Assembly (NCBI GenBank): GCA_030848705.1
Contig: JAUIZM010000015.1
Span: 2,976,001 to 3,040,000, forward strand
Direction: 5' to 3'
DNA length: 64,000 nt
From: Heracleum sosnowskyi
Taxonomy: Eukaryota; Streptophyta; Magnoliopsida; Apiales; Apiaceae
Shown here: positions 10,042 through 23,330 of the stretch, one piece after another
Position numbering within the stretch: position 1 is the first letter of the stretch
How the letters are laid out: each line of letters opens with the position of its first letter
Notes under the pieces: generated by a model
What the model saw: only the letters and a program-made list of their open reading frames with translations
What the model was told of the DNA's origin: nothing
Databases searched by the model: none
Made by a program: the position numbers and the translations under genes

Positions 10042-13000
10042 TCACAAAGAATTGATTGGTATTCTTGGTGAGGAAGGCTCTAAGTCGGAAGAGTTTAAAT
10101 AACTGACAGCTCTTTCAAGATCACTTTCGAAATCCAGCAAAGGTCTTAGCCTTCTCTCCACTTCTCTGCTTTGTAAATTTAATTCTTCGACTACCATTGA
10201 TAGTGCAGACTTGCAAGAAGACTCGTCCCGGAATGCCAGGGTCCACCTCCCATCAACTAAACCTCTTGATTTAGTTTTCCCCTGAGAAGTAAAATTTACA
10301 GCATCCTTGAGGGGAAAAGTAGATGGACGGATTCGAAGGTGTAGCCATCTTGAATGCTTATCATCTACTTTGGGCTGAAAAGAAGTATACAGCAAACTAT
10401 TAATACTAATAAACAACAGTGCTTATTATCTACAAGAAAGAATGATGCGAGACCATTTAACAATTTTGGACTTCTGCATGAAGTATGTTTATCTATTTTT
10501 TCGCAATTTTATTACACATCAGTCTTTTTAATAAAACACAGGAAGTTCCAAACTGTAAATAGTCATGCTGACTGCAACGTTAAACTTGGACCACCAAAAT
10601 ATCATACAGAATGTAATAGAGGGAATAATTTTCCACAATTGATGTGAAGCAAGTATAGATAATGTCATTTTGGAATGTGTGGTCATATAATAGATTCTAA
10701 GACCTCAACAAATCTGACAGAGTTACTTCATGTGTCCAGATATGGCTAAAACCATAATATACCATGAAAGTATCTAGAAAATGGTCAACACTCAATATAT
10801 CTTGGCGACCAATGTGACCCATAAGCTACACATTCAAATTGGAGACTAAAAATTATACAATTAGGGAGTACTCTTCATTATTTTAACCACACTTACATTA
10901 CATCCAGCCAAAGGTGCAGCAATGCGAACTACCCCACGATGTACTTTAGAGGTTAATTCTTCTGCAAGAACAACCCAGCCAGAGCTTCCCAGCGAGATTG
11001 CTAAAAAGAAAAAATGGCGCTCTTTACCTCTCTCGAAAGCAATTTTACATGGCACGGCATCAACTGAAGATGGAAAAACAACATCAAAATATAATAAATT
11101 CTCTAATCCTTGTAAATAATAATATTATTCTCCAGAAGACAACTCCAGATATCTTCAATTATAGATCCAATGTATAATATATTGCACTCATGAAATGAAA
11201 ATATCAAGTGAAGGGGGAAAATAGGACCGAGATATAGCAGATCAAGTAAGAGACATACCAAGACTTAACTCGGTACTTGGTTTTGGACCAATATTATCTA
11301 CACCTGCTGTTTTTGCTCTGCACTTCTCTGGGAAGTCAATTGGGGGGTTTATTGGAGGTTGGTCAGGCAAAGGTCTGCCAACTGAGAAAATACGGAGTTG
11401 ATGAAAAAGGACAAACACCTAATTGAATGAAAACAAAGGGATCAGATTATAAAATAGCAAATAAATCATCAACAATTAACCAATGCCCGTGTTTAACATA
11501 TGAATGTTGAGGTTCACTCATGCTCCAAATATTTGTATTGGAATAATTGAGTTGCAAACAACCTTCACCAATTCACACAATCTTTCACCAGCAGCAAGAG
11601 ATGAGTCACTCTGATCTGACAGGACAACATATTTCATTACATGAAAGTTGGAACAGCTATAAGGGTGTAAATGATCTTGATTAAAAATCGATGAGTGATA
11701 GTAAGAACTAATAATACTATTAGATATACAGATGTAGTTAGCTGTTGTCATACCTTCTGCAGAGAGCTTGTGTTGCGGAAGGAGTATGCATTTGAGCTCT
11801 TTCCGAGGGGATGAAGCCTCAATTGCTGCAAGTAAACATTCTATTACTACATAACAAGCCAAATGTGGAAAGAGAAACATGTATTCAATTCACAAAAGAA
11901 AACCTCTTTTGCACTTTCTCCATTCATCACAGAGGACTGTTATAAGTAGATCAGGCCAGGATCCTCTAAATTCTTCAATGAGGCGACTATTGCACTTCAT
12001 ATATGAATCCTATGCATGAGAAACTAGCACGTCATTACATAATGCATATAGTGTAAATTTGCAAATTAAATTTCAAATTACTTACTTTTAATAAATTAAG
12101 ATGGTTGTTGTTAAACTCAGTCTCCCTATAAGGGAGCAACTGCCGTAGAAGCCAGCCACCATCCCACAATGTTTCCGCGGAGATATCTGATCGACAGAAA
12201 AGACTGACCAATGCATCGAAAACCTTCAACAGCATTTACAAAAATAGTATTTACACACTCGAGAACAAAAAGGAAATGGATACTTTCATAAAATTTCTAG
12301 GCTTTATCCAATGAATGCATACTGGAAACACACTAAAGCATAAGTTGGTAAAAAACACTTCATTCTTAATATCACAATGCACGTTAAGGTTTAATAACTT
12401 CGTACCACAAGCTCTTCCTTTTTGAATCTAAAATCATACAAATAAAAATAATCAGAAGACAGAGTACAAAGAAGCAAGAATATTTACAGTTCCATCATTC
12501 CACAGTCCAATCCCACATGCATCTGTCCTGTGGGTACATAAATATTCAATCATAGCCATCTATATGATTTTATAATTTCCCATGAGATTATTTTCCATCT
12601 AAATGTTGATAAAACACACTTCTGTTTTGAAAATACAAGGCTTCCGTACTTAATTTGTATTTGTGACTTCTCCGGCAGAAGATACATATTAAGATGGCAG
12701 TAGTGCACTACTGAATTATATTTGACTTGATCTTTAAAGGAACTTCCAAATGCGAGTCAAATTGTCTGAGATCAATATCTATGTCCATGTATAAAAGAAG
12801 CACATCTGTCTAAGTTAAATATTATGCCAGAGTATTAATAAATGCCAGTAATGACTTAACACACACATATGCATGTCCAAAGATCATTGCGACCATATGC
12901 ACTCACATAATAAGTATGTTTTGGGAAAGCATAGCTCTAGATAAATCATTTTCCACGGAAAAAACCACATTGGAAAAAATAATAAACCAGGAGATTTACT

Positions 13001-16000
13001 TGAAATTTATGTACACGAGGGCTTTCGGCAACTTCTGGGCAGGAGCATGACACTCCATACTGATTCTGCAGAAAGAAATGAACTGAATATAATACAGCAG
13101 GAGAGTGTGTTTATTGCAACTACAAAAACAGGAATTCCAACCATGCTAAAAAATCAGAAAAGTCACCCTCTGAAATGAGCAAAGTTTAGTTTGGGTCATT
13201 GAAAACATAACACCAAACAGGATAACAAATTCCATGCACACAATGCATACATAAACTTGACGCCACCGCTCACATATTTATGAGCTGGACATTTGGGACT
13301 ACCAGCATTAGATGAAATAATTGTCTTTCTGTGACGAGACTTCTACTTGAGGATTAATATCTAAAGAGACAGATTGAATAATAGTGGAACAAATGTGCAG
13401 ACGTAAGAATATCAAGGGAGAAAGGCAAATATAACCTAGCAGCAACTAAACGAGGAGAGCTAGAGAGAATATGACAGTGACGGGAAACATACTACCTTCA
13501 GTCTATCTATGTAGCTCGTAAGTTCGTCTCCACACCCCTCTTTAGTTATACTGCCTTCTCCAGAAAAGAGTTGTTCTTCTCCAGATCCTTCACCTACCAG
13601 AGCTTGCTGTGAAAGGTCAACAAAACTATTAGCTTAGAATTCCATGAAAATTCTAAATCTAGAGTGCTATTATTATTCCAGATGAGTTATAGCTCCTGGT
13701 AACTGTGACAAGGGGATACCACAATATAAGACAGATCTGAAAATCATTTTAAGGTTAACTAAAGTCTAAATGACACTATGACAAACAAGAAACTGACAGT
13801 TTTTTTGGAAATAATGATATAATGACTTGGGAGGCTATGATAAGAAAAAGTTGTAAAGGACAATGACAAATGCAAACAATCCATTAGCCATGCAATCTCA
13901 ATGTACCAAGAGGAGACAATACTCTTATCTCCACAGTCAACACAGTATGGTTCGACTTATGCCCAACACATAAAAACTAAATGACGTGACATTATTCAGA
14001 AATATAAAGTAAAACTTTTGTAAAGAAAATAACAATTGTGATTTATATGACCATGTACCAACAACAGCTTCTTATGCTTCTTGCGCTCGGGAAGAATTCC
14101 AAGTGCATCTAGCATTGATTCATCAAGTTCTGCATATCAGAAAACTGTAAGAAAAACATAAAGCTTTAGGATATGACATAAGCTGCACAAGCACAGTGAT
14201 ACAACCTTTTGTTTGTAAAAGTGTAGCCATCACATTTATAGAACCCATAACTTGAACATCGTCCCCAGTGGTGATATAAGAAAGCAAAGCATCCCTGCAA
14301 ACTAGCAACGTCATTTTGAGTATAAATACTTGTACCCTAACTAAAATAACACAATTACTTGTTTTTTAGCATAATACGCTACAGAGGATATTAATACAAC
14401 CACTGAACAACATCTGCGTACATGTTCTCCAGGGACAATGTAGTTTATATATAAAATGAGCACTTTGTTCACAATGTTTACTTTCAATAACCAGGTAAAA
14501 TGAATTACTATGGAAAGGGGGTTTTAGTTATTAATAAAGAGTAACTTTTGTTTCACCCTATATATTTTGAATATTCCAGGTCCCATTCCTTGCAATTCAA
14601 AACCATACTCAAGTTTGGTAAAGATAAAATTGGAATATGTTCGAGTGGGTTATGCAGTTTAATCTGACCTGCGATCAGCCCTGCTAAAGTTACTATATTG
14701 AAACAAATAAAGTATAGGGCCGCATTTATTTTGTTAGAAAATTTATAGAAGACACTCCAATATGCACATACTAAGAGATCAACTCAACAGTTCAAAAACT
14801 ATATTTCTAAGACATAATTTTCTACTACAAGTAAATTAGTAATCCCTAAGTTTCACGACACAAAGGAATTTAACTTTTAAGTATAAGTCTAAGTCTAAAA
14901 CCCTAACAAGACCGCATCGACGATTTACTCAGATGTAGCTTTAGTCTGTGTCATTGTGTTACACAAGAATGATAGGAAATGTTTGGTATATGAGCTCTGA
15001 AACTGCTAGTTGGTTCAGGTAGGGACCAAGAGACAGACCCACTATATTTAAACATGAGACGAAGAACTACTCTAAAGTTTAATGTTGTATATGTGACATG
15101 TCTGCAACTGTTCTGAAAACTTTTGCCACCGAAATACTGTTATTATATCATACAAATTAATAAATTATTACAACAAGAAAATTTTCTTCTAGTATAAACA
15201 CAACATCAGGATCAGGGTAATTTTTTTTAATGGTGTAAGCCTGAGAGGGTGATGCTATTATAACACATTAAAGATTCAGCTGCCTAGTGTATCTACGAAA
15301 GGATACCGCTTGCCTACTCCTACTCTGTAATCCATCTGCCTGACTTTACTTTCACTTATTTCTGTGGGTACACAGAGTTGGTTTAGAACAGTTAAACGAA
15401 CAAAACTTAAAGTGTATCAAGCATCCACAACATATGATGTTAATTGTATTTCTGGCAAGTTTGGTCTATCTCATAATTTGTCTGCAAAATATAGCCAAAG
15501 GGAAGTACTTCAAAATAAATTAAAAGGTAAATTAGGGGAAGGAAATGAGAGTTTACATGTTACCTTATAGCAAGATGTGATTCCTCTTGATCATGTATTG
15601 AGACATCTCTTATACTTTTTTGTAGACAAACAGTTGAGTTATGAGTAAGTCTAAAGCTTCCACGGTCCAACTCCAAATCACCAACACCGCCGGATGCCTC
15701 TTGGCCTTCATGAGCAAAACATACACCACATGTGCAGGCATTAAGCCTAGCTTCAGAACTTGGAGTAAAGACTACAATGTGACAGAAAAGAGCAGCAGCA
15801 ACAGTGTTGGCCAGATCTTTAATCTTAACAATGCGCAAAATGCAACAAAGTACATAGAGAGAGGCCACTGCATCAAACTTTGTTTCCTGGGTGGATTTAT
15901 AATACAAGGTCAGACAAAAGATTTACGGACGCTAAAAAAGTAACTAGTTATGCCCAAAAAAGGTGCAGCGATTATACATCAAAATTTAGATAAGTAAGAA

Positions 16001-19000
16001 ATTGGTACGAGGAATATTACATGGACAACTTCCGTCCTCAGAGAAGGAAGAAGGCAAGGAAATATCAAAAGCTTAAGCAAGTTGTCTGTAATCAACCTCC
16101 CAACATCAGGAATCCCCGCAGATATCACATCACTAAAATAGTAGAGATTATCTTCTATGTCATCAACAGCAGAGAGAATTTTGGAGGTTGTTTCAGAACT
16201 CTTGTTACTGTCATACATACCAAATTAACAATCCTCAGATACTGTAAGTATTCTTTTACGTTAAATTTATCATGTAAAGCTAGAAATTAGTATTCGTACT
16301 TCCTGGTTTTCGCAACCCATTCATTCAAGCTTATGCACTGATCCCGGAAAAATTCAACTAACTTCAAAAAATAATCTGCATGGGGCCTGCTGGCAACATA
16401 AGTATTTACAGATTCATCTCCAACTGAAAGCCAATGAACAGATATACGTAGCAGGATTAAACTCTGATTAATGCAATAAATTTTAAAAGAATAATAGTGC
16501 TAGTGAAAATTTCCCCTAATGAACTCACCATGATAAACATTTAGCGTCAGAGCACGTACAGCAGTACGGACCATGCTCTCTTCATGAAAAGCGAACCGTG
16601 TCGCTTCTTCATAAAGAGGAAAGGCGACAACTTCGTCCTATATGCAGAAAGAAATAGACAGTATATTATGAAGAAAACTTATACAGATAAAGGGATTGCA
16701 CGCATATGAAATAAGCCACCTGATTCAGAAAAAACAATGCCTAAACAACCGTAAACAATACAATGTGGATGTCTCGGTCCAACTAAAACAGAAGTCGCAA
16801 AGACTATATGTACAACTGTATTATGACCTTCTTCGGTGAAGAGAGTCAACAACAATCACATGTATTCCTTTGAATAAGTGGAACAAAAGAAGACAGTGAC
16901 GAAGCAAATCTTTAATTTACATGGAACGACTTACATTTTGTGTCTTGATGAGTAGCGAGATTGTATTCTTGTTCAACTTTCCACTTATTGCTCTTTGAGT
17001 GACAAAACATATATACAAGCGCCACAGTCAGTAAAAGATTTTTTAAAAAAAATTGCAGAAAGTTTTTTAAAACCAGATCAAAACAAACCTCAAAAAAGAT
17101 ATGTAGTAAGACACCAGCTCTTCATTCCGGAAGTCAAACTTATAAGTTATGAGATAGTTAATATACTCATTACTAAACATATAATCTGCACAGCAAGTTC
17201 AAAGAAAAACATTTAATGCATCAGCAACAGTATTTTCTTTAAACAAATTTGCAAAACACGAACATAAGCAAGAAAATCTCACATATGGAGTGTTCACTTT
17301 TCAGATTTTGAATCATAATGCTCACTGTTTGCAATAACTGAAGTGAAATAATCACAGTTCTACTCATTCTCAGTACACGCACAAACTCCCCCATGACTTG
17401 CTTCTCCATAAAAAACCTGCCAATGAATCAGAATGCCATTGAATCATTTAACACATTTAAGTAAATGCATTAGAGATATAGAAGAAGGAACTAAGGATTC
17501 CTACTCAAAGAAGCTGGTGTCATGTTGGTCGCCATATGTTATCAACTCCGCAATTGATCTCAATGCCTCAATTACAAAATCCTTTAACAAAAATAGAAGT
17601 GAGAACAATTCAGTGATGAACAATAACACTATAAGCATTTTACCATAGACAGCATCATATGCAAAACTTCTCTTTTACCTTGTTCACCTCGTTAACAACT
17701 TGAACTTTCATCAGCTGATCAGTTAAATATCTGAACCAAAAAAAATGTACATTACTATAAATAATGAGCGAAGCTAGAAGTCTGAAGCAATCAATGATCA
17801 ACGCAAACTTAGGCACCTGCAGTACACTGGGAAGCCTATTATGATGGGCAGGATTATTCACCTTACGCATTGGCAGACTACTAAACAAGAAGCTATATGA
17901 AAAGTGGAATTGACCTGCTTTTAAATCCACTGCTTCTCTAAAAAAGTGTCTAAATATATTTAAGATTCATTCAAACCAACAAATTTTTTATAACAAGGAC
18001 CCCCGGAAGGTTAAGGAATATCTGAAATTTACCTAGAGAAAAATTGAGAATTATAGAAGGGCGCAATCACATTAATTTAGACACTGATTCAATAAATTTA
18101 AAACCTTTTTACAAGTAAACTGATAGGTACTTAAAATATTACTGTCATAAAAATAACTACACTTTGCACAACAAAAACATAAAGACATTTAACTAAACCT
18201 GTGTTCCAAGCTTAGAAATACAATTTGTCTTCACTTTGTTAAAAAAGAATCTAGCAATCACAAATTTATGCTCCTGCAGTACACTAGAAAGCCTATTATA
18301 GTGAGCAGGGATATTCACCTTACCAACAAATTTATTACAGTGAGCAGGGATATTCACCTCACCAATTGGAAGACTACTAAACAACAAGAAGCTATATGAA
18401 AAAAGTGGAATCAAACTGCTTCTATATCCACTATTTTTTCAAAAAAAGTCACTAAACACTAAAAAGATTCAAGGATTTATTCAAACAGCAATTGACACGA
18501 AAAATAATAATAAAAAAAAAGTACACCCTGAGGATAGAGAAATAATTTTAGCTGTAAGGAACTATTTGTAATAATCCTATAGACAAATTGAGAATTATAG
18601 AGGGCGCCTCTATTTTCATTTATATACTAATGCGCTGGATATAAAAAAACTCTGTACAAGTAGAATCATAGGTACTTTAAATATTACTAACATAAGAAAA
18701 ACACCGCCTTACGCAGCTAAAAGAAATGACATTTAAACCTGTTTACCATACTTAGACTCCGTTAGTTTTCTGGAAAATACTATCAGGGAAACTGGAAAAT
18801 GAATTCTGAGAAAATAGATGACCAGAAAAGATTGAAGTGATGCCTCGCTTTTTGGGCAGCATTGTATGCATATGTCTGTATATGTATAGTCTGTATCTGT
18901 AGTCTGTACTCTATTCTCATTCCCAATTAAAGTGGATCAGATGCAGCCATGCAGGTCGGTAAATTTGTGAGAAAATGTTTAATTTGAGAAATGATTTCCT

Positions 19001-19874
19001 ATTTTGAAAAGAGGAAGTCACTTTCTAGAAATTCATAACATTTTGAAAGAAATTTTCAGAAAATATTTTATTTTCCTGACACCAACGCACAAATATTTTC
19101 CAGAATTTCTCATTATCCCGAGCTTGTTTGATTTTTGGAAAAAAATTAAATCCAAAAGCTAAACAAATGCTGGAAAATCAGGACTTACCTGTTTCACTAA
19201 AACAAACAGAGGCTTATATACAATATGTTTTTAAGTTTTTAACTTTTTGAGTCACTTTACAAAAAAAATCCTAAGCCATTATGATTTTATCTAAATCATC
19301 TACAAAACTGTAAAGTAGCTAGATCATACAGTAGAATTCGCTATGACCACTGGTTATTAACTAAACAAGTAAAAAAGCCCGAGAGGGACACTAGATACAA
19401 TTCAAATAATAGTTGCTTAAAATTGCAAAATGACAAGTCAGTGACTCAGTGTAAAAGATGGTCGACATAAAATTAAAAATAGTTACTAGATATTCAAGCC
19501 ATTAGAAATTTTCGATCTACCAATGTGATTCTTCAACAATAAACTGAATGTACATACCCTATTTATTAGAACAATTGTACATACCTAACCGGAATACGAA
19601 ACAGCCTATTCAATAACAAAAAAATCTAATCAAATAACTAAAGCATTCAAGTACGATTTATTCGGGTACTTAAGTCTTAGGCAACTAAACGATGCGAGTT
19701 GTTATTGCATTATTTGTTTGTTGCATCAAATTATTTGTTTAGTTGCTAACAAAAACCCTAAATTGATAAATAAATGAAATTAAAGTAGAAACATAATTTA
19801 AAAAAATAAAAAAATTAGTACCTGAGTTCATCTAACGAGAATCGATCACGAGATCTCCAGAAAGAAAACCACAT
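10042..19874 (-). CDS. TT9: TT9/GFS9 (CLEC16A-family) membrane-trafficking protein, 21 exons, 859 aa
   Basis: Homologue of Arabidopsis TRANSPARENT TESTA 9/GFS9, a peripheral Golgi-associated protein needed for vacuolar trafficking and flavonoid/proanthocyanidin accumulation; animal CLEC16A and worm gop-1 are relatives. The ATG at 19874 starts MWFSFWRSRDRFSLDELR, the family's conserved N-terminus; the FPL domain follows in exons 2-8. Exons read on GT-AG junctions: 19874-19822, 17730-17679, 17581-17505, 17416-17283, 17185-17089, 16992-16935, 16637-16529, 16423-16300, 16207-16021, 15886-15564, 14294-14206, 14129-14059, 13606-13496, 13065-13000, 12223-12086, 12009-11904, 11825-11754, 11615-11563, 11418-11259, 11063-10897, 10374-10042. 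They sum to 2,580 nt with phase kept throughout and no internal stop. Landmark segments include NISAETLWDGGWLLRQLLPY-like (exon 15) and KSRGLVDGRWTLAFRDESSC (exon 21). No transmembrane helix is evident. Exact ends of a few exons may be off by some bases. Confidence 0.93.
17815..18760. repeat. Diverged tandem duplication inside intron 1 of the TT9-like gene
   Basis: About 17815-18250 and 18265-18760 share a run of segments in the same order: CTGCAGTACACT, AAGCCTATTAT, GCAGGGATATTCACCT, ACTACTAAACAA, GAAGCTATATGAAAA, TTGAGAATTATAGA and others. The second copy also has an internal duplication of the GAGCAGGGATATTCACCT segment. Intron 1 is 2.1 kb, the largest of the gene, partly because of this duplication. 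Confidence 0.7.
18760..19095. mobile_element. Possible MITE inside intron 1
   Basis: The left edge CCGTTAGTTTTCTGGAAAATA and the complement of the right edge, GCGTTGGTGTCAGGAAAATA, are similar terminal inverted repeats, and GGAAAAT/ATTTTCC motifs recur inside. No clean TSD was found, so class and boundaries are uncertain. Confidence 0.4.
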
Positions 19875-20174
19875 GATTGTATGTATAGAATCAGTTGTTG
19901 AATTAAGCAGCAGTCATATTGAATGACTTCAATTAAGAAGCCATTCGGCTTGGCGATCTTCAATATTCACTGTAAGAGGGCTTTTGCACATAAAAGAACA
20001 TCAATTGGTAGATATATTAGTGTTGTGTATATAATAAAGATATATGTGTGTATGTTATATATGTAGGCGTTGAGAGAGAGAGGATTTAAGAAGTGGATAT
20101 AGTTTGTGAATTGGAGGTGGGAAACAACAAGTTGTGTGTATCTATTTTGATCGCAGGAGAGATTGTTGTTCAGA

Positions 20175-20213
<39 letters not shown>

Positions 20214-20602
20214 CTTTTGTTTGTTTCGGATCCGATTCGGGTTATAAATAAGTTTGGGCTTCGGGTATTAAGGGCCTGTTGTACAAGTCTATGGGCTTTG
20301 TTTATGATTGGAAACAAACGGACCTCTACCTACAGACAAACGGACCTCTACCTTACACACAGACAGCTATTGCCATCACTCATCAGAAACGTTCTCTTTC
20401 TCTCTCTCAACCTATTGACGAAAATCTCAACCTGATCAGGAAGAAATTGTCTTAATAAAGTGATTCCTGGTATGTAATCTCAACTACTGTTTCATTTTTA
20501 CAATTTCAGATGAAGCAAGTTGATTAGATAATTGCTCAGTATCGACTTACATTTACTTAAAGAAGACATCTAATCAACAAATATTTAATCATATCGTGTG
20601 CA
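19875..20602. promoter_or_regulatory. Upstream region of the TT9-like gene with a (GA)16 microsatellite
   Basis: This is the promoter and 5' UTR side of the minus-strand gene. At 20178-20209 there is a perfect run of 16 GA units, read as (CT)16 on the coding strand, about 300 bp upstream of the ATG. CT/GA tracts near plant start sites are frequent and can bind BPC (GAGA-binding) factors. A second pyrimidine-rich patch lies at about 20390-20408. Which is promoter and which is 5' UTR cannot be decided by eye. Confidence 0.5.
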
Positions 20603-20789
20603 GGAAATACAGATAGCCTCCCTCTATACTGCTACAGATAGCTTCATTCAATTCAATTTTAGGGGAGTGGTGAAATTCTTACTTCAAGCCAAATCTCAGA
20701 ATACTTTTCCCATTTCAAAGCTATGCTACATTTACCTACAAAACAAAGTTGAAAAGGAACAAGCTCTGTTTTTCGTATCCCCTTGGTAA
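20603..20789 (+). other. Short unrecognised open frame after a possible splice acceptor
   Basis: GTGTGCAG at 20596-20603 precedes an open frame of about 60 codons with no resemblance I know. It could be an exon of a divergent transcript that shares the TT9-side promoter, or chance. Low confidence. Confidence 0.15.
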
Positions 20790-20799
20790 CATGTTTCAG

Positions 20800-21474
20800 C
20801 TAATTAATTACATTCATGCATTAGATGTTTACAAAAATAACATGTGAAAACGCAAATTTCAATACCCCAGTTGATGACAAGGGAAGGTTTTTAGAGATGT
20901 GACTGAGGATAGATGATGTGCTATTTTTCTTTAATCGTCTGCATATGGAAGAGATTTAAAATTATGGATACTAGTCAACTGAAAAGATGCATTGTGCACT
21001 ACCAGCATAAAAGTGTTATCATGTAGGGTGCTTGAAAATCCTAAAGTGTTAATCAGCAACATGATGAGATTTAAAATTGTGCGATAGTAGCGTAACAGTG
21101 ATATCATGCAGGGTGCTTGGATATCTTTCAACATCTTAAAGGTGTTACTTGTTAGTAGTCTATGTTAGGGATAAAGTAGGCCATCTTGTCAAAATAACTT
21201 GCAGCCTTTTTTATTTCTTTTACATCTTATAGTAAATACAATCTAAACATTGTACGAATCCCAACCCCTTTGGAGTATACTACCTTTAATACCCGTGGCA
21301 ACTACATACATCTCAACCCCTGCGATTTTTGCAGATTAGGAACGTGCTCGTGACTCACACGGGCTTTACAGCAAGTTATGCTATGAATAATTGCTAATTA
21401 CTCTTTTATTTATGTGGATTGTTTGCTTCAATTCCCTTTGTCTGACAGACATTCCTGTCGGGGCGTAATCAAAT
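20800..21474. other. Intergenic stretch, no gene seen
   Basis: Between about 20985 and 21130 a segment is repeated: versions of CTTGGATATCTTTC / CTTGAAAATCCTAA preceded by ATCATG(T/C)AGGGTG occur twice, about 90 bp apart. No coding frame recognised. Confidence 0.35.
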
Positions 21475-21890
21475 TTTATTTGCAGAGGTTAGTACACTTT
21501 AAACTTATACATGAAGTTTCTTATGCTGTACGCTCTAATCAGGTGACATTTGTACTTCAACCCCTAGAACTGTGACTCTCTTTCAATTACATTGAAAAAA
21601 TGGAAAAGCAAAGTTTGAAGCCACAAAACTGTTTATTGTCCATAGTAACGGTCACAAATAGCGCTGGGTTGCTTGAATGCTTGAGTTTCTACTCTTTTAT
21701 GATTCATGTGACTGTATTATCTTCCACGCTACTAATGATTGCCTAATTTAATTTAAATTAATAGAAAAAGCTATTAAAGTGTCAAGTTATTTTATGCGAT
21801 TGAGTCATCTACAAGATGCAGACTGTTAAGATGTAAGAATGAATTGGTAAGGTGTCATATGCATTAGGTCAAAGTACCGTAGCAATTTAT
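21475..21890 (+). repeat. Dispersed repeat, copy 2
   Basis: Uninterrupted counterpart of the repeat at 6600-8640: it keeps TTAGTACACTTTAAACTTAT, TTACATTGAAAAAATGGAAA and GATGCAGACTGTTAAGATGT in order within about 420 bp, without the Helitron. The two copies flank the TT9-like gene on either side. Confidence 0.55.
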
Positions 21891-23017
21891 CTTTGTTTTT
21901 CCTGTATAAGGAGACTGGTTTCTCTTCATCTGATATATAAGATATATATACACTGCAACATATACACTCTCTCATCTTTCTCTTTTTTTTATCTCTCATT
22001 TATACATCAACTAATTTTTAAGACATGTCAAACATAATTAATGTAGCATACAACTGAGAAGCTATCATCAAAATAAATACAGGAAGTCACCTTGAAAGTT
22101 GTTGAAAGTTGCAGAAATTGAGCATATGAACTTGAAGAATACAAAAGGTATATTCATTGTGATGCAAATTGTTACAGATGGATGAGAGATACAATTATGC
22201 AATCAATCAGGATAGTCTCTAACTAACCTTTCTTCCTAAGGCTTTTCTAACGAAATATCTCCATCTGTTAATTCTCTGATTTTCCAGCCATGGATTGACT
22301 AATATCTTCCCTGAGTTGCAAACTGTTGTTGCTGCAGCCTTCATCGTAGACTTATAGTTTTTGTTAACCTCGTTGTCTTCTTGATTTAGTTAAATTTCCA
22401 TCTGTAGCACGTACATTATTGGTTCTTACTTGTAAATACAGAACTACTGCCTGCATCTAGCTTCTATGTCAATAATCTTCAGAGCAAGATATACCTGATT
22501 ACTGATACTACATACTGAACGTTTCAGGTAAAGGAGCAAGGGGGTGCTTGCACATGATCATTGTCTGCCTTTTCTTCTTCCTCGCTAATTTTGCAAGACA
22601 AATTTTGTACATGTTGAAGCATAGTTATTACCCCCCATGCAATATTGTCGATATATCCAGGCACAGTTGATGCTGTCGCAACGCTAAATCCATAAATTGA
22701 TCCAACTGACATAAAATAATATATATAGATCGATATATAATTGAAAGTTTACATATGAACAATGTGAGGCACCATATGGGCAACGCAACTGCCGCCATAT
22801 CAATTTATCATCATGGAGCTTCACTCAATGCCCTAATAACCTTAGATGAAGGACTGAATAATTAAAGTGGAATATGATGATAACACTTGACACAAGCACA
22901 AATCATCCTGTAGAACCTTCTCGTTTAATCTATTGTACAATATGTTCTCCCTGTTCTACCGCGTCTTGTGCATACAGGATTTTGGTGTGATAAAAAGTTT
23001 GGCACTTTTTTGTTAGT
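21891..23017. other. Intergenic stretch, no gene seen
   Basis: Contains only short frames. One at 22524-22712 on the minus strand has an acidic C-terminal part but no recognised relatives. The sequence just before 23018 shows weak similarity to the calcium-pump gene around GTTTTGGCCAG, marking where the inverted gene fragment starts. Confidence 0.35.
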
Positions 23018-23245
23018 TTGGCCAGTGAGAAAGCTGATAACACCATTCATGTACACTGGAAAGGAGCTGCTGAGATGGTCCTAGCAATGTGTTCACATTA
23101 TTATCAGATCAACGGAGTTGTAAGAACACAGTTTGAGAAGATAATTGAAGGAATGGCAGCAAGTAGCCTCCGCTGCATTGATTTTGCTCATAAAAATATA
23201 CAGGAGGAGGAAATGCAACATAACGATGGTCACATTCCACGATGA
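23018..23245 (+). pseudogene. Inverted partial copy of the neighbouring Ca2+-ATPase gene
   Basis: The frame reads KADNTIHVHWKGAAEMVLAM and AASSLRCI, matching residues about 577-653 of the 1046-aa pump (gene positions about 24519-24749). Differences: seven residues between GVV and RTQFEK are missing, one extra Glu is present, and an Ala is changed to Asp. Identity is otherwise very high, so the copy is recent. It lies in opposite orientation about 85 bp past the pump's stop codon. It covers only part of the nucleotide-binding domain, has no promoter or start of its own, and cannot make a pump. Confidence 0.85.
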
Positions 23246-23330
23246 TGCTGCAAAGACAATGCAAGCTCCTCATCATTCCTCATGCCATGCTTGATGGTGA
23301 ATTTCTTAGTGATTTTCTGACACGCGGACT

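Noticed and set aside
22524..22712. Minus-strand 62-codon frame with EEEEKADND
   Set aside because: No motif and no conserved neighbour; not supported as a gene.
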